Assembly: GCF_904063055.1 (NCBI RefSeq)
Contig: NZ_CAJFCN010000004.1
Span: forward strand, 310,001 to 374,000
DNA from: Pseudomonas paracarnis
GTDB lineage: Bacteria; Pseudomonadota; Gammaproteobacteria; Pseudomonadales; Pseudomonadaceae
DNA: 64,000 bases
Direction: 5' to 3'
In this document: one piece after another, positions 37,860 through 47,487 of the stretch
How the letters are laid out: each line of letters starts with the position of its first letter
Numbering within the stretch: the first letter of the stretch is position 1
Translations under genes and position numbers: made by a program
Notes under the pieces: generated by a model
What the model was told of the DNA's origin: nothing
The model's input: only the letters and a program-made list of their open reading frames with translations
Databases searched by the model: none

Positions 37860-38783
37860 ATGAAAATGCTCCCAAAAACCCTGTGTTTACTGGCTGCCAG
37901 CATCACCCTGGGCAGCGCGACCCCCGCGTTTGCCGACGCCGCCAAGCCCATCCGCATCGGCGCCTCGTTCCAGGAAATCAACAACCCCTATTTCGTCACC
38001 ATGAAAAACGCCCTGGAAGAAGCCGGCGCGACCATCGGTGCCAAGTTGATCATCACTGACGCCCGCCACGACGTGTCCAAGCAGGTCAGTGATGTCGAAG
38101 ACATGCTGCAAAAGGGCATCGACATCCTGTTGATCAACCCCACTGATTCGGTCGGCGTGCAATCGGCCGTCAAGTCGGCCCATGCTGCCGGCGTCGTAGT
38201 GGTGGCGGTGGATGCCCAGGCAGATGGCCCGTTGGATTCGTTCGTGGGCTCGAAGAACTTCGACGCTGGTTTCCAGGCCTGTGAGTACCTGGCTAAAACC
38301 ATCGGTGACAAAGGCAATATCGCTATCCTTGACGGCATCGCCGTGGTGCCGATCCTCGAACGTGTGCGCGGCTGCAAAGAGGCGGTGGCCAAGCACCCGG
38401 ACATCAAGATTGTCAGCATCCAGAACGGCAAACAGGAACGCGATCAGGCCCTGACCGTCACCGAAAACATGTTGCAGGCCCAGCCTACCCTCAAGGGCAT
38501 TTTCAGCGTGAATGACAATGGCTCCCTCGGCGCGCTGTCGGCCATCGAAGCCAGCGGTATGGACGTGAAGCTGGTCAGCGTCGACGGTGCGCCGGAAGCG
38601 ATCAAGGCGATCCAGAAACCCGGCAGCCATTTCATCGCCACCTCGGCCCAATACCCCCGCGACCAGATCCGCCTCGCCCTGGGCATCGCCCTGGCCAAGA
38701 AGTGGGGCGCCCAAGTACCGGCCAGCGTGCCGGTGGACATCACCCTGATCGACCAGGCCAAGGCCAAGGACTTCAGCTGGTAA
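37860..38783 (+). CDS. Sugar/polyol ABC transporter substrate-binding protein (RbsB-like)
   Basis: The 307-residue periplasmic binding protein has a signal peptide (LCLLAASITLGSATPAFA|DA). Periplasmic-binding fold I follows (IRIGASFQEINNPYFVTMKNALEEA, ILLINPTDSVGVQSAVKSAHAAGV). It starts the operon and has a LacI-type operator in front of it. The cluster's dehydrogenases and FGGY kinase point to a polyol or pentose ligand. Confidence 0.88.
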   Translation: MKMLPKTLCLLAASITLGSATPAFADAAKPIRIGASFQEINNPYFVTMKNALEEAGATIGAKLIITDARHDVSKQVSDVEDMLQKGIDILLINPTDSVGVQSAVKSAHAAGVVVVAVDAQADGPLDSFVGSKNFDAGFQACEYLAKTIGDKGNIAILDGIAVVPILERVRGCKEAVAKHPDIKIVSIQNGKQERDQALTVTENMLQAQPTLKGIFSVNDNGSLGALSAIEASGMDVKLVSVDGAPEAIKAIQKPGSHFIATSAQYPRDQIRLALGIALAKKWGAQVPASVPVDITLIDQAKAKDFSW

Positions 38784-38846
38784 ACCCCCCAGGCCCCGCG
38801 TAGTTCGTGGGGCCCAGGTCTTCCTTCTGAGTGCGAGGTCGGCGGT

Positions 38847-40355
38847 ATGAGCAGTCTTCTGAAGCTGGAAAACATCTGTAAGCGTTACCCTGGGGTGCAG
38901 GCCCTCAAGGCCATCAACCTGCAAGTGGAGCGCGGCGAAATCCACGCCTTGCTCGGGGAAAATGGCGCGGGCAAATCCACCCTGATGAAGATTCTGGGCG
39001 GGGTCGAGCACCAGGACGAAGGGCAGATCCTTATCGATGGGCAGGCCCGACAATTTGCGACCTATCGGGATGCGATTGCCGCCGGGATTGGCATTGTGTT
39101 CCAGGAATTCAGCCTGATTCCCTACCTCACGGCGGTAGAAAATATCTTCCTTGGCCATGAGCTGAGCAACCGCTTCGGCCTGTTGCGCAAACGCGAAATG
39201 GCCGAGGCCGCGCAGGCGTTGTTCCAGCGCCTCGGGGTCAGCATTGACCTGCACTGCGCGGTCAAGCACCTGAGCGTGGCCGAGCAGCAGTTTGTCGAAA
39301 TCGCCAAGGCCCTGGCCCTGGATGCACGCCTGCTGGTGCTCGATGAGCCGACCGCGACACTGACTCCCAGTGAGGCCGAGTTGCTGTTCGACATCATGCG
39401 CGAACTCAAGCGCCAAGGCGTGGCGGTGATTTTTATCTCGCACCATCTGGAAGAGATTTTCCAGGTCTGCGACCGCATCAGCGTCCTGCGCGACGGCAGC
39501 AATGCAGGCGTTACCGAAGTGGCCGACAGCGATATCGATCACTTGGTCGAGATGATGGTCGGCCGCCGACTGGAATGCAGTTTCCCGCCCAAACCCAGCA
39601 GCGAACGCGGCCCCTTGCTGCTGGAGGTCAAGGATATCCAGCTGGTGCGCAACGGCCCCCACAACCGTTTCAATTTGCACAAAGGCGAGATCCTGGGCTT
39701 CGCCGGCCTGGTGGGCTCGGGCCGCACCGAGCTGGCCCTGGGCATGATGGGCGCGCTGCCCACGATGAGCAAAGACGTGTGGCTGCGCGGGGAAAAAGTC
39801 AGCCTCGATGACCCGGCTCAAGCCCTGGCCCACGGCATCGGCCTGCTCCCCGAAAGCCGCAAGAGCGAAGGGCTGATCACCGCCTTCAGCATTCGCGAAA
39901 ATATCTCCCTGAACAATTTGCCCAAGTATCAGCACGCCTCGGGCCTGATCGACAAGGCCCGCGAGTGCGCCAGCGTCGAAGCGCTGATGCGCCAGCTGTC
40001 GATCAAGGCGCCCAGTGGCGAAAGCCTTGTGGTGAACCTCAGCGGCGGCAACCAGCAAAAAGTCGTGATCGCCCGCTGGATCAACCACCACTGCGACGTG
40101 CTGGTGTTCGACGAACCGACACGCGGCATCGATGTGGGGGCCAAGGCGCAGATCTACGCGTTGATGCGCAGCCTCACCGAACAGGGCTACGCGATCATCA
40201 TGATTTCCTCCGAGCTGCCCGAAGTCATCGGCATGTGCGACCGCGTCGCCGTGTTCCACAAGGGCGCCATCGTCAAAGTACTGGAAGCGTCCGCCGTCAA
40301 TCCTCAAGAGGTCATGCGCCATGCAACAGGGGGCTCAAGTGAATACGTCCATTAA
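38847..40355 (+). CDS. Sugar ABC transporter ATP-binding protein (RbsA-like, two ATPase domains)
   Basis: The 502-residue protein has two tandem ABC ATPase halves. The first has Walker [25 protein letters not shown] and [11 protein letters not shown]. The second has a degenerate Walker A ([10 protein letters not shown]), [14 protein letters not shown] and [13 protein letters not shown]. This layout is diagnostic of the CUT2 (ribose-type) family. It overlaps the permease gene by 35 bp. Confidence 0.9.
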   Translation: MSSLLKLENICKRYPGVQALKAINLQVERGEIHALLGENGAGKSTLMKILGGVEHQDEGQILIDGQARQFATYRDAIAAGIGIVFQEFSLIPYLTAVENIFLGHELSNRFGLLRKREMAEAAQALFQRLGVSIDLHCAVKHLSVAEQQFVEIAKALALDARLLVLDEPTATLTPSEAELLFDIMRELKRQGVAVIFISHHLEEIFQVCDRISVLRDGSNAGVTEVADSDIDHLVEMMVGRRLECSFPPKPSSERGPLLLEVKDIQLVRNGPHNRFNLHKGEILGFAGLVGSGRTELALGMMGALPTMSKDVWLRGEKVSLDDPAQALAHGIGLLPESRKSEGLITAFSIRENISLNNLPKYQHASGLIDKARECASVEALMRQLSIKAPSGESLVVNLSGGNQQKVVIARWINHHCDVLVFDEPTRGIDVGAKAQIYALMRSLTEQGYAIIMISSELPEVIGMCDRVAVFHKGAIVKVLEASAVNPQEVMRHATGGSSEYVH

Positions 40356-41313
40356 CACCGCCGGCACCGGCCGGTTGCGCCTGAACCTGGCGCGGCTGCT
40401 GCGTTCGCCGGCGTTTTATCCCTTTGTCGGGCTGGTGGTGGTGACCCTGGTGATGATCCTCGCCAGTGACACTTTCCTCACCGCCAGCAACCTCTCCAAC
40501 ATCGCCCGCCAGGTGTCGATCAACGCCATCATCGCGGTGGGCATGACCTGCGTGATTCTCACCGGCGGTATCGACTTGTCGGTGGGGCCGGTGATGGCGT
40601 TGTCCGGCACCTTGACCGCCGGGCTGATGGTCGCCGGGTTGCCGCCGGGCCTGGCGATTGGCGTCGGGCTACTAGTGGGCGTGGCCTTCGGCATCGGCAA
40701 CGGACTGTTCGTGGCGTACCTGCATATGCCGCCGATCATCGTCACCCTGGCGACCATGGGCATCGCCCGTGGGTTCGGGCTGATGTACACCGACGGCTAT
40801 CCGATTTCCGGCTTGCCAGAGTGGTTCGCATTCTTCGGTCGCGCCAGTGTGTTTGGCCTGCAGGTGCCGATCCTGATCATGCTGATCACCTACCTGGCGG
40901 CCTATGTGCTGCTGCAACACACCCGCATCGGCCGCTACATCTACGCCATCGGCGGCAATGAAGAAGCGGTGCGCTTGTCCGGGGTGCGAGCGGCGCGTTT
41001 CAAGCTGCTGGTGTATGGCATCAGCGGCTTCACCGCCGCGATTGCCGGGCTGGTGCTCACCTCGCGCTTGATGAGCGGCCAGCCGAATGCCGGCGTGTCG
41101 TTCGAGCTGGATGCGATTGCCGCCGTGGTACTGGGTGGTGCGTCGATTGCCGGCGGCCGCGGAGTGATCATCGGCACCTTGCTCGGCGCCATGCTGCTGG
41201 GCGTGTTGAACAACGGTTTGAACATGCTTGGCGTGTCGCCCTACGTCCAGAGCGTGATCAAGGGCGGGATCATCTTGCTGGCGATTTTCATCAGCCGTCA
41301 GCGCCATCGTTAA
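40321..41313 (+). CDS. Sugar ABC transporter permease (RbsC-like)
   Basis: The 330-residue inner-membrane protein has about ten hydrophobic helices and CUT2 permease motifs: [30 protein letters not shown], and [16 protein letters not shown] with [20 protein letters not shown] lies upstream of the ATG at 40321; a GTG at 40339 is possible. It completes the transporter with the two upstream genes. Confidence 0.9.
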   Translation: MQQGAQVNTSINTAGTGRLRLNLARLLRSPAFYPFVGLVVVTLVMILASDTFLTASNLSNIARQVSINAIIAVGMTCVILTGGIDLSVGPVMALSGTLTAGLMVAGLPPGLAIGVGLLVGVAFGIGNGLFVAYLHMPPIIVTLATMGIARGFGLMYTDGYPISGLPEWFAFFGRASVFGLQVPILIMLITYLAAYVLLQHTRIGRYIYAIGGNEEAVRLSGVRAARFKLLVYGISGFTAAIAGLVLTSRLMSGQPNAGVSFELDAIAAVVLGGASIAGGRGVIIGTLLGAMLLGVLNNGLNMLGVSPYVQSVIKGGIILLAIFISRQRHR

Positions 41314-41339
41314 TACTTCACTACACAGGACCGAACACA

Positions 41340-42418
41340 TGGACAAGCACACTCACATGCAAGCCGTCGTCTGCCACGGCCCGAAAGACTACCGCCTGGA
41401 GCGCATCGGCAAACCCCAGGCGCGTACCAATGAGCTGGTGATCCGTATCGCCGCCTGCGGCATCTGCGCCAGTGACTGCAAGTGCCACTCGGGCGCGGCG
41501 ATGTTCTGGGGCGGCGACAACCCCTGGGTCAAGGCGCCGGTAGTACCGGGCCACGAATTTTTCGGCTACGTGGTCGAAGCCGGCGAGGGCGCCGAGGAGC
41601 ACTTTGAGGTCAAGGTCGGTGACAAGGTCATCGCCGAACAGATCGTGCCGTGTGGCAAATGCCGCTTCTGCAAATCAGGCAAATACTGGATGTGCGAAGT
41701 GCACAACATCTTCGGCTTCCAGCGCGAAGTGGCCGAAGGCGGCATGGCCCAGTACATGCGCATTCCCAAGACCGCCATCGTGCACAAGATCCCCGAATCG
41801 GTGTCCCTGGAAGACTCGGCGCTGGTGGAGCCGATGGCCTGCTCGATCCATACCGTCAACCGTGGCGATATCCAGCTCGACGACGTGGTGGTGATTGCCG
41901 GCGCGGGTACCCTTGGCCTGTGCATGGTCCAGGTCGCCGCGCTGAAGACCCCGAAAAAACTGGTGGTGATCGACATGGTCGACGAGCGCCTGGAACTGGC
42001 GAAAAAGTTCGGCGCCGATGTGGTGATCAACCCCGCCCGTGACAACGCTCGCGAGATCATCAACGGGCTGACGGACAACTACGGCTGTGACGTCTATATC
42101 GAAACCACCGGCGTACCGGCCGGCGTCACCCAGGGCCTGGACCTGATCCGCAAGCTCGGGCGCTTTGTCGAGTTCAGCGTGTTTGGCGCCGAGACCAGTG
42201 TGGACTGGTCGATCATCGGCGACCGCAAGGAACTCGACGTGCGCGGCGCGCACCTGGGCCCGTATTGCTACCCCATCGCCATCGACCTGTTCGAGCGTGG
42301 CCTGGTCACCTCCCAAGGCATCGTCACCCATGATTTCCCGCTGGACGACTGGGCCGAGGCGTTTGAACTGGCCAATTCGACCAAGTCGATCAAGGTGCTG
42401 TTGAAGCCGGTGCTCTGA
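41340..42418 (+). CDS. Zinc-dependent alcohol (polyol) dehydrogenase
   Basis: The 359-residue MDR-family dehydrogenase has catalytic zinc ligands in CGICASDCKCHSG and GHEFFG. The structural zinc cysteines are in CGKCRFCKSGKYWMC, and the Rossmann motif is VVIAGAGTLGL. In this cluster it probably oxidises the imported polyol to a ketose for the FGGY kinase encoded two bases downstream. Substrate identity (xylitol, arabitol, threitol or erythritol) is not determined. Confidence 0.85.
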
Positions 42419-42419
42419 G

Positions 42420-43952
42420 ATGGACTACGTCATCGGTGTAGACATTGGCACCCAGAGCACCAAGGCGCTGCTGGTGGATGCCCAAGGCACGATCATCGCC
42501 CAGCACAGCCACGGCTACCGGGTGGACACCCCGAAAGTGCGCTGGGCCGAGCAGTGGCCGCAGGTGTGGCTGGATGCTGTCGAAACTTGCGTGGCCCAGT
42601 GCATGGCCAAGGCCGGGGTGCCGGCGCCGCTGGTCAAGGCGCTGTGCATCAGCAGTTTGTACGGTGGTTCGGGCATTGCCGTGGATGCGCAGATGACGCC
42701 GCTGCACCCGTGCCTGATCTGGATGGACCGCCGCGCCGGCGAGCAGGTGGCCTGGGTGCGTGAGCATGTGGACCTGGAGCGCTTGTTCGCCATCACCGGC
42801 AACTCGGTGGACAGCTACTACGGCTTCACCAAGATGCTCTGGCTCAAGCAGCACCAGCCTCAGGTGTGGGCGGATACCCGTTACCTGTTGCCGCCCAACA
42901 GCTACATCAATTGGTGCCTGACCGGCGAGTTGGCGGTGGACCACAGCAGCGCCGGGAATATCGGTGGTGTCTACGACGTGGCGGCGCGCAACTGGTCAGG
43001 CGAGATGCTGGAGGCGTTGGGTATCGCGCAGTCGATGATGCCCGAGCGGTTGCTGTATTCCGGCGAGGTGGTGGGTAGTTTGCGCGCAGACTGGGCTGCC
43101 CGCCTGGGCTTGCAGGCGGGCACGCCGATCCTCGCTGGGGGCGTGGACGCGGCCATGGCGACCCTGGCGGCGGGTGTCACTCAGCCAGGCAATCATGTGG
43201 CGATGATCGGCACCAGCATGTGCTGGGGCTATCTGAACCAGCAGGTGGATGCACGTCACGGTTTGGTGAGCATGCCCCACGTCTACAACGGCCACCGCGA
43301 CCTGTACATCTTCGGCGGTGCGATCACCGCCGGGGCCTCGGTCAGCTGGTTTCGCGAGCAGTTCTGCCAGGCCGAAGAACAGCAGGCCCAGGCCACGGGG
43401 CAAGACAGCCTGGCGCTGCTGGAGCAGAGCGCGATGAAGATTCCGGCAGGCAGCGAAGGCGTGGTGTTTTTGCCTTACTTGATGGGCGAGCGCAGCCCGG
43501 TGTGGGATGACCGCGCCAGCGGCAGTTTTGTCGGGCTCAACCTCTACCACAGTCGCTTTCACCTGTACCGCGCGGTGCTGGAGGGCGTGAGTTTTGCCCT
43601 GCGCCACAATATCGAAGCGGGCAGCCAGGGCGCGCATTCCCTGGACCCGCGCTTGATTGTGGTGGGCGGGGCGAGCCATTCGGATCTATGGATGCAGATC
43701 ATCGCCGATGTCACACGCTACCCCGTCTACACCATCGTGCAGGAGGTAGAAGCAGCCCTGGGCGCGGCGTTGTTGGCGGCGCATACGGTGGGGCTGGTGA
43801 GTGATGGGCAGATGGACACCGGCTGGGTGCAGTTGCAATTGCGGGCGCAGCCCAAGCGGGAGAATGTCATGACCTATGACCGGGCGTTTGCCGAGTACCT
43901 GAAGCTGTATCCGGCCCTGAAACCGGTCATGCACAACCTGCAAGCCACCTGA
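42420..43952 (+). CDS. FGGY-family carbohydrate kinase (xylulokinase-like)
   Basis: The 510-residue kinase has the N-terminal phosphate loop VIGVDIGTQSTKALLVD, a central WMDRRAGEQ...GNSVDSYYG region, and the C-terminal FGGY core (LEGVSFALRHNIEAG, LIVVGGASHSDLWMQIIADV). It would phosphorylate the ketose produced by the adjacent dehydrogenase. Its ATG lies just after the dehydrogenase stop. The closest well-known class is xylulokinase, but erythrulose and ribulose kinases also belong here. Confidence 0.82.
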   Translation: MDYVIGVDIGTQSTKALLVDAQGTIIAQHSHGYRVDTPKVRWAEQWPQVWLDAVETCVAQCMAKAGVPAPLVKALCISSLYGGSGIAVDAQMTPLHPCLIWMDRRAGEQVAWVREHVDLERLFAITGNSVDSYYGFTKMLWLKQHQPQVWADTRYLLPPNSYINWCLTGELAVDHSSAGNIGGVYDVAARNWSGEMLEALGIAQSMMPERLLYSGEVVGSLRADWAARLGLQAGTPILAGGVDAAMATLAAGVTQPGNHVAMIGTSMCWGYLNQQVDARHGLVSMPHVYNGHRDLYIFGGAITAGASVSWFREQFCQAEEQQAQATGQDSLALLEQSAMKIPAGSEGVVFLPYLMGERSPVWDDRASGSFVGLNLYHSRFHLYRAVLEGVSFALRHNIEAGSQGAHSLDPRLIVVGGASHSDLWMQIIADVTRYPVYTIVQEVEAALGAALLAAHTVGLVSDGQMDTGWVQLQLRAQPKRENVMTYDRAFAEYLKLYPALKPVMHNLQAT

Positions 43953-43970
43953 TTCAACACAGTCCAAAAA

Positions 43971-44060
43971 TGTGGGAGCTGGCTTGCCTGCGATAGCGGA
44001 GTGTCAGTCTCCTTATCGGGAGCTGATACACCGCTATCGCAGGCAAGCCAGCTCCCACAG
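43971..44060. repeat. REP-type inverted repeat pair
   Basis: TGTGGGAGCTGGCTTGCCTG at 43971-43990 continues into CGATAGCGG and is mirrored near-perfectly by CCGCTATCGCAGGCAAGC running into CAGCTCCCACA, with about 30 bases between. It sits between the kinase and the SDR gene and may attenuate read-through. Confidence 0.9.
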
Positions 44061-44091
44061 TGGGTCTTCATTGGTTTTGAGATCTTTATTT

Positions 44092-44817
44092 ATGACTACC
44101 ACCTTCGACTTCTCGCACCAGCGCATCCTCGTCACTGGTGCCAGCAGCGGCATCGGTCGCGAAATTGCCCAGCAACTGATCGCCAGCGGCGCTGAAGTCT
44201 TCGCTCTCGGTCGCGATGCCCAGGCGTTGGCTGCATTGGGGTGCCACACCCTGTGCGTAGATATCGCTGACAGCGTCGCCCTCGACAAAACCCTGCAAGA
44301 TTTGCCGCCTCTGCACGGTCTGGTCAACTGCGCCGGTATCTCACGCCTGGAGCCTGCCGCGGCCATCAGCGCCAGCGCCTTCGACCAGGTGATGAGCGTC
44401 AACGCCCGCGCCGCTGCGCAAGTGGCCAGCCGGGTCGCGGCAAAGATGATCGAAGCGAACATGGCGGGCAGCATCGTCAACGTCTCCAGTCAGGCGTCGT
44501 TGGTGGCGCTGGACGATCACCTGAGCTACTGCGCCTCCAAGGCTGCACTGGATGCGATCACCCGCGTGCAATGCGCCGAGTGGGGCCGTTTTCGCATACG
44601 CGTCAACAGCGTCAACCCCACCGTGACCTTGACGCCGATGGCGGCCATGGCCTGGTCCGACCCGGCCAAGCGCGACCCGGCGCTGGCAGCGATTCCTTTG
44701 GGGCGTTTTGCGCAACCGGCGGAAGTGGCGCTACCGGTGCTGTTTTTGCTTAGCGACGCGGCGAGCATGATCAGTGGCGTCAGCCTGCCGGTGGACGGCG
44801 GCTACACCAGCCGCTAG
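44092..44817 (+). CDS. SDR-family oxidoreductase (L-xylulose reductase-like)
   Basis: The 241-residue short-chain dehydrogenase has VTGASSGIGREIA, LVNCAGIS, the catalytic serine in VNVSSQASL, and the Y-x3-K motif LSYCASKAAL. Sequence around VALDDHLSYCASK resembles dicarbonyl/L-xylulose reductases and threitol dehydrogenases, consistent with polyol metabolism. Its TAG stop shares two bases with the stop of the convergent LacI gene (palindromic GCTAGC). Confidence 0.8.
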   Translation: MTTTFDFSHQRILVTGASSGIGREIAQQLIASGAEVFALGRDAQALAALGCHTLCVDIADSVALDKTLQDLPPLHGLVNCAGISRLEPAAAISASAFDQVMSVNARAAAQVASRVAAKMIEANMAGSIVNVSSQASLVALDDHLSYCASKAALDAITRVQCAEWGRFRIRVNSVNPTVTLTPMAAMAWSDPAKRDPALAAIPLGRFAQPAEVALPVLFLLSDAASMISGVSLPVDGGYTSR

Positions 44818-45818
44818 CCGTTTTCCAACTGCCCGGCGATGACCACTTTGTCCCGTGGCTTGTGCGGGTCTTGCAGGCGGTCAAGTAGCAGGCGCACGGC
44901 ACTGCTGCCGGCCAGGGATGCATCATGGGCTACGCAAGCGATGGGCACGCCGAAGATATCGGCGAAGGGCAGGCGGTCGATGCCACAGATGGTCAGGCTG
45001 TCATGGGCGATGTTGTGCATGCGCAAGGCGCGCAGGGCGCCCAGGGTGATCAACTGGTTGAAGCCCATGATCGCATCCGGCGCCGAGTGTGCGGCCAGGT
45101 AGTCGAGAGTATGTAAATAAGCCGGCATCAGCGTGTAGTCGCCCGCCTGCACCTCGACCTGAATGTCGGGGTGCTCGGCCAGCACTTCGCGCAGGCCCTT
45201 GAGGCGCTCCACGCTGATGCGCGAGTGCTCGGGGCCGGTCAGCACCAGCAGGCGCTTGAGGTTCGGGGTTTGGCGTAACAGGTAGTGCGCGGCTTGCAGG
45301 CCGCTGTGGTAGTTGTCGAGCACAACACGGCTGAACGGGCTGTCGTGGATCGTGCGATCGAGCAGTACCACCGGGGTCTTGCCGTTGCCCAGGCGCTCCA
45401 GGTAGTCGGGCTGGTAGCTTGGCTCGTCGGAAACCGGCGACAGGATGATCCCCGCCACGCGGTAGCCCAGGAGGGTATCGACTGCCTTGCTTTCGAGTTC
45501 TTCAAGTTCATCGGTGTCCACCAGCATGATGGTGTAGCCGTGCTTTTTCGCCTCGCGGGAAATGGCCTTGATCATCTCGCTGTAGAACGGGTTGTCTACC
45601 GATGCGGTGATGACCCCGAGGATCAGGCTTTCACTGCGCTTGAGCCCACGGGCGAAGGCGTTGGGCACGTAGTCGAGCTCGCGAGCCACTTCAAGAATGC
45701 GCGCCAGGGTGGCGGGTTTGACCAGGTCGGGTTTGCTCAGGGCCCGGGACACCGTAATGGTGGTCATGCCGACCCGTTTGGCAATGTCGCTGATGGTGAC
45801 GGACTTTTTCTTGTTCAT
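44814..45818 (-). CDS. LacI-family transcriptional repressor of the polyol cluster
   Basis: The 334-residue regulator has an N-terminal LacI HTH (VTISDIAKRVGMTTITVSRALS with the hinge helix PNAFARGLK). A periplasmic-binding-like sensor domain follows (LILGVITASVDNPFYSEMI, GYRVAGIILSP). GntR-type LacI members have the same tail. It is encoded at the end of, and opposite to, the polyol operon. It probably binds the operator at 37806-37823. Confidence 0.88.
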   Translation of the reverse strand: MNKKKSVTISDIAKRVGMTTITVSRALSKPDLVKPATLARILEVARELDYVPNAFARGLKRSESLILGVITASVDNPFYSEMIKAISREAKKHGYTIMLVDTDELEELESKAVDTLLGYRVAGIILSPVSDEPSYQPDYLERLGNGKTPVVLLDRTIHDSPFSRVVLDNYHSGLQAAHYLLRQTPNLKRLLVLTGPEHSRISVERLKGLREVLAEHPDIQVEVQAGDYTLMPAYLHTLDYLAAHSAPDAIMGFNQLITLGALRALRMHNIAHDSLTICGIDRLPFADIFGVPIACVAHDASLAGSSAVRLLLDRLQDPHKPRDKVVIAGQLENG

Positions 45819-45876
45819 CGGTAAGGCTGCGAGAGGAAACACCAGCAGGCTAGCATGTGCGCAGATGTAGAGTGAT

Positions 45877-46740
45877 TCAAATCAGCGGATCCCAGCGTTG
45901 CGACCAGTCGCCTTCGGCCTTCACCACCGCGCGTAGCAGTTCCAGGGCTTGCTGCAACACCGCCGAATCCCGCGCCCGCGAGTACACCAGGTAGGTCGGA
46001 AAGCTGAATTCCGGCGCCTTGGGCACGCGCTGCATCACGCCGCTGTCCAGGTAGCTTTGCACCACCCGTGTGCGGAAGTAGCCGGCACCGCCGTTTTCCA
46101 GAATGTACTGCAACGCCAGCGGCCCCAGGTTGAAACTCAGCGCGGCACGCGCACGGTCGGGCAGGGCGGCGTCGTGTTGCTGGCGAAAACCCTGGCCCCA
46201 GTCGATATACACGTAGGGCGAGGGTTTGCTCGCCAGTTGCACCAGAATCAGTTTTTCTTCCAGCACCTGCTCCACCTGCAAGCCCGGCCAGTATTGCGGC
46301 TGGAACACCAAGGCGGCGTCGAGCACACCCAACTCCAGTTGGCGCAGCAGGTACTCGCCTTCACGCACCTCGGTGCGCAGCGCGTGCCCCGGAATGTGCT
46401 CGCGCAGCGCCTTGGCCCAGCCGAGCATCAATGGGTTGCACAGGCTGACCTCTCCGCCGATATGCAGCACATTGCGATAGCCATCGGGCAACGGCAGGTC
46501 GCGTCGCGCCGCTTCCCAGGTCTGCAGCAACTGGTTGGCGTACACCACGAAGGCCTCGCCGTCGGCGGTCAGCCGCGCACCGGCACGGTTGCGCACAAAC
46601 AGCGTGCAGCCGAGCTGGTTCTCAAGGTTTTTGACACGAGCGGTGATAGCGGTCTGGGTGACGTGCAGTTTCTCTGCCGCTGCGGCCAGGCTGCCGCAGC
46701 GGGTGATTTCGAGGAAGGTGCGTGCCAGTTCGATGTCCAT
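45877..46740 (-). CDS. LysR-family transcriptional regulator
   Basis: The 287-residue LysR protein has the N-terminal HTH (LARTFLEITRCGSLAAAAEKLHVTQTAITARVKNLENQLG) and an effector-binding domain from about residue 90. GGGGG precedes the ATG at 46740; an upstream in-frame extension lacks homology. Target genes are not evident, because both flanks are separate units. Confidence 0.85.
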   Translation of the reverse strand: MDIELARTFLEITRCGSLAAAAEKLHVTQTAITARVKNLENQLGCTLFVRNRAGARLTADGEAFVVYANQLLQTWEAARRDLPLPDGYRNVLHIGGEVSLCNPLMLGWAKALREHIPGHALRTEVREGEYLLRQLELGVLDAALVFQPQYWPGLQVEQVLEEKLILVQLASKPSPYVYIDWGQGFRQQHDAALPDRARAALSFNLGPLALQYILENGGAGYFRTRVVQSYLDSGVMQRVPKAPEFSFPTYLVYSRARDSAVLQQALELLRAVVKAEGDWSQRWDPLI

Positions 46741-46798
46741 GAAGCCCCCGGGGATGAATAGGGGCATTGTAGAGCGATGCAGGATTGGAATGCGATCC

Positions 46799-46873
46799 AT
46801 GTGGGAGCTGGCTTGCCTGCGAAATCGCTGGTTCAGTTAGCCCATTGGCCTCTGACACACCGCTATCGCAGCA
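46799..46873. repeat. REP-type repeat, partial pair
   Basis: GTGGGAGCTGGCTTGCCTGCGA at the left is paired with a shortened right arm ending CCGCTATCGCAG. It is followed by a different small hairpin, GCGAGGGAGCTTGCTCCCGTGGC, around 46913-46935, and by another left REP half at 46978-47001. This gap to 47487 has no supported gene. Confidence 0.7.
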
Positions 46874-47049
46874 TAGGTATCTACATAACTTTGGTACGAC
46901 GCTGTATCTGTGGCGAGGGAGCTTGCTCCCGTGGCGGCCTGACAGCGACGCTTATCCACCTGACGCGCCGCAGTCCTATGTGGGAGCTGGCTTGCCTGCG
47001 AAGACGGCCTGACAGTCAACTGGGATGTTGGATCAGAGCGCGTACATAT

Positions 47050-47346
47050 CCGTTATTTAGGTAACGGCCACTTAGGGTTCCGCCCTGACGGCGGCTCACT
47101 TTGCAAAAGCGGCAAAGTAAGCAAAACGCTCTTGCCCCACCACTCGGCACCTCGCTTAGGCTCGGTGTGCCCGTAATCCGCCAGTGATTTGGGGGGCCGC
47201 CGCCACGCGCCATCCATGGCGCGGGGCGGCTAAACCGGCATCCCTGCCGGTTTACCCCCCAAATCCCTGTCGAATTCCGGCCAGCGTGGTTTAACGGGGC
47301 GCCTGAGATCAAGATCAAAAGCAGATCAAGAGCAAGATCAAGAGCG
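47050..47346. repeat. Dispersed intergenic mosaic repeat of fluorescent pseudomonads
   Basis: A non-coding block of about 300 bp runs from CGTTATTTAGGTAACGG through GGGTTCCGCCCTGACGGCGG, CGCTCTTGCCCCACCACTCG and the hairpin AAACCGGCATCCCTGCCGGTTTA (47232-47254). It ends in a run of short AGATCAAGA/AAGAGC direct repeats at 47307-47345. I recognise the block as a type commonly seen between genes in Pseudomonas; its function is unknown. Confidence 0.5.
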
Positions 47347-47446
47347 GCTCGCTTCGCATCGTGGTTACCGTTGGCTGCTACAACCTACAAAATTGTGTAG
47401 AAGCTGCGACGGCGGTGTGTCAGAGGTCAATGTGCTGATTGAACCA

Positions 47447-47476
47447 GCGCTATCGCAGGCAAGCCAGCTCCCACAG
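47447..47476. repeat. REP half-element
   Basis: GCGCTATCGCAGGCAAGCCA followed by GCTCCCACAG is a single right arm of the REP. It lies just after the amidase stop and closes the repeat-rich gap. Confidence 0.75.
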
Positions 47477-47487
47477 TTGTAGGTATT

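Noticed and set aside
37887..40322. 811-codon open frame on the minus strand
   Set aside because: It lies antisense to the RbsB- and RbsA-like genes, has no domain signal and a His/Gln/Asp-rich composition typical of a shadow frame in high-GC codons.
47016..47318. ORFs within the mosaic repeat as genes
   Set aside because: Translations are Pro/Arg/Gly-rich with no motif, and the DNA is a recognisable dispersed intergenic repeat.
46799..47476. Repeated GTGGGAGCTGGCTTGCCTGCGAT elements as a CRISPR array
   Set aside because: The copies alternate in orientation and form inverted pairs at irregular spacing across the window, which is the REP arrangement. There are no uniform spacers or cas genes.
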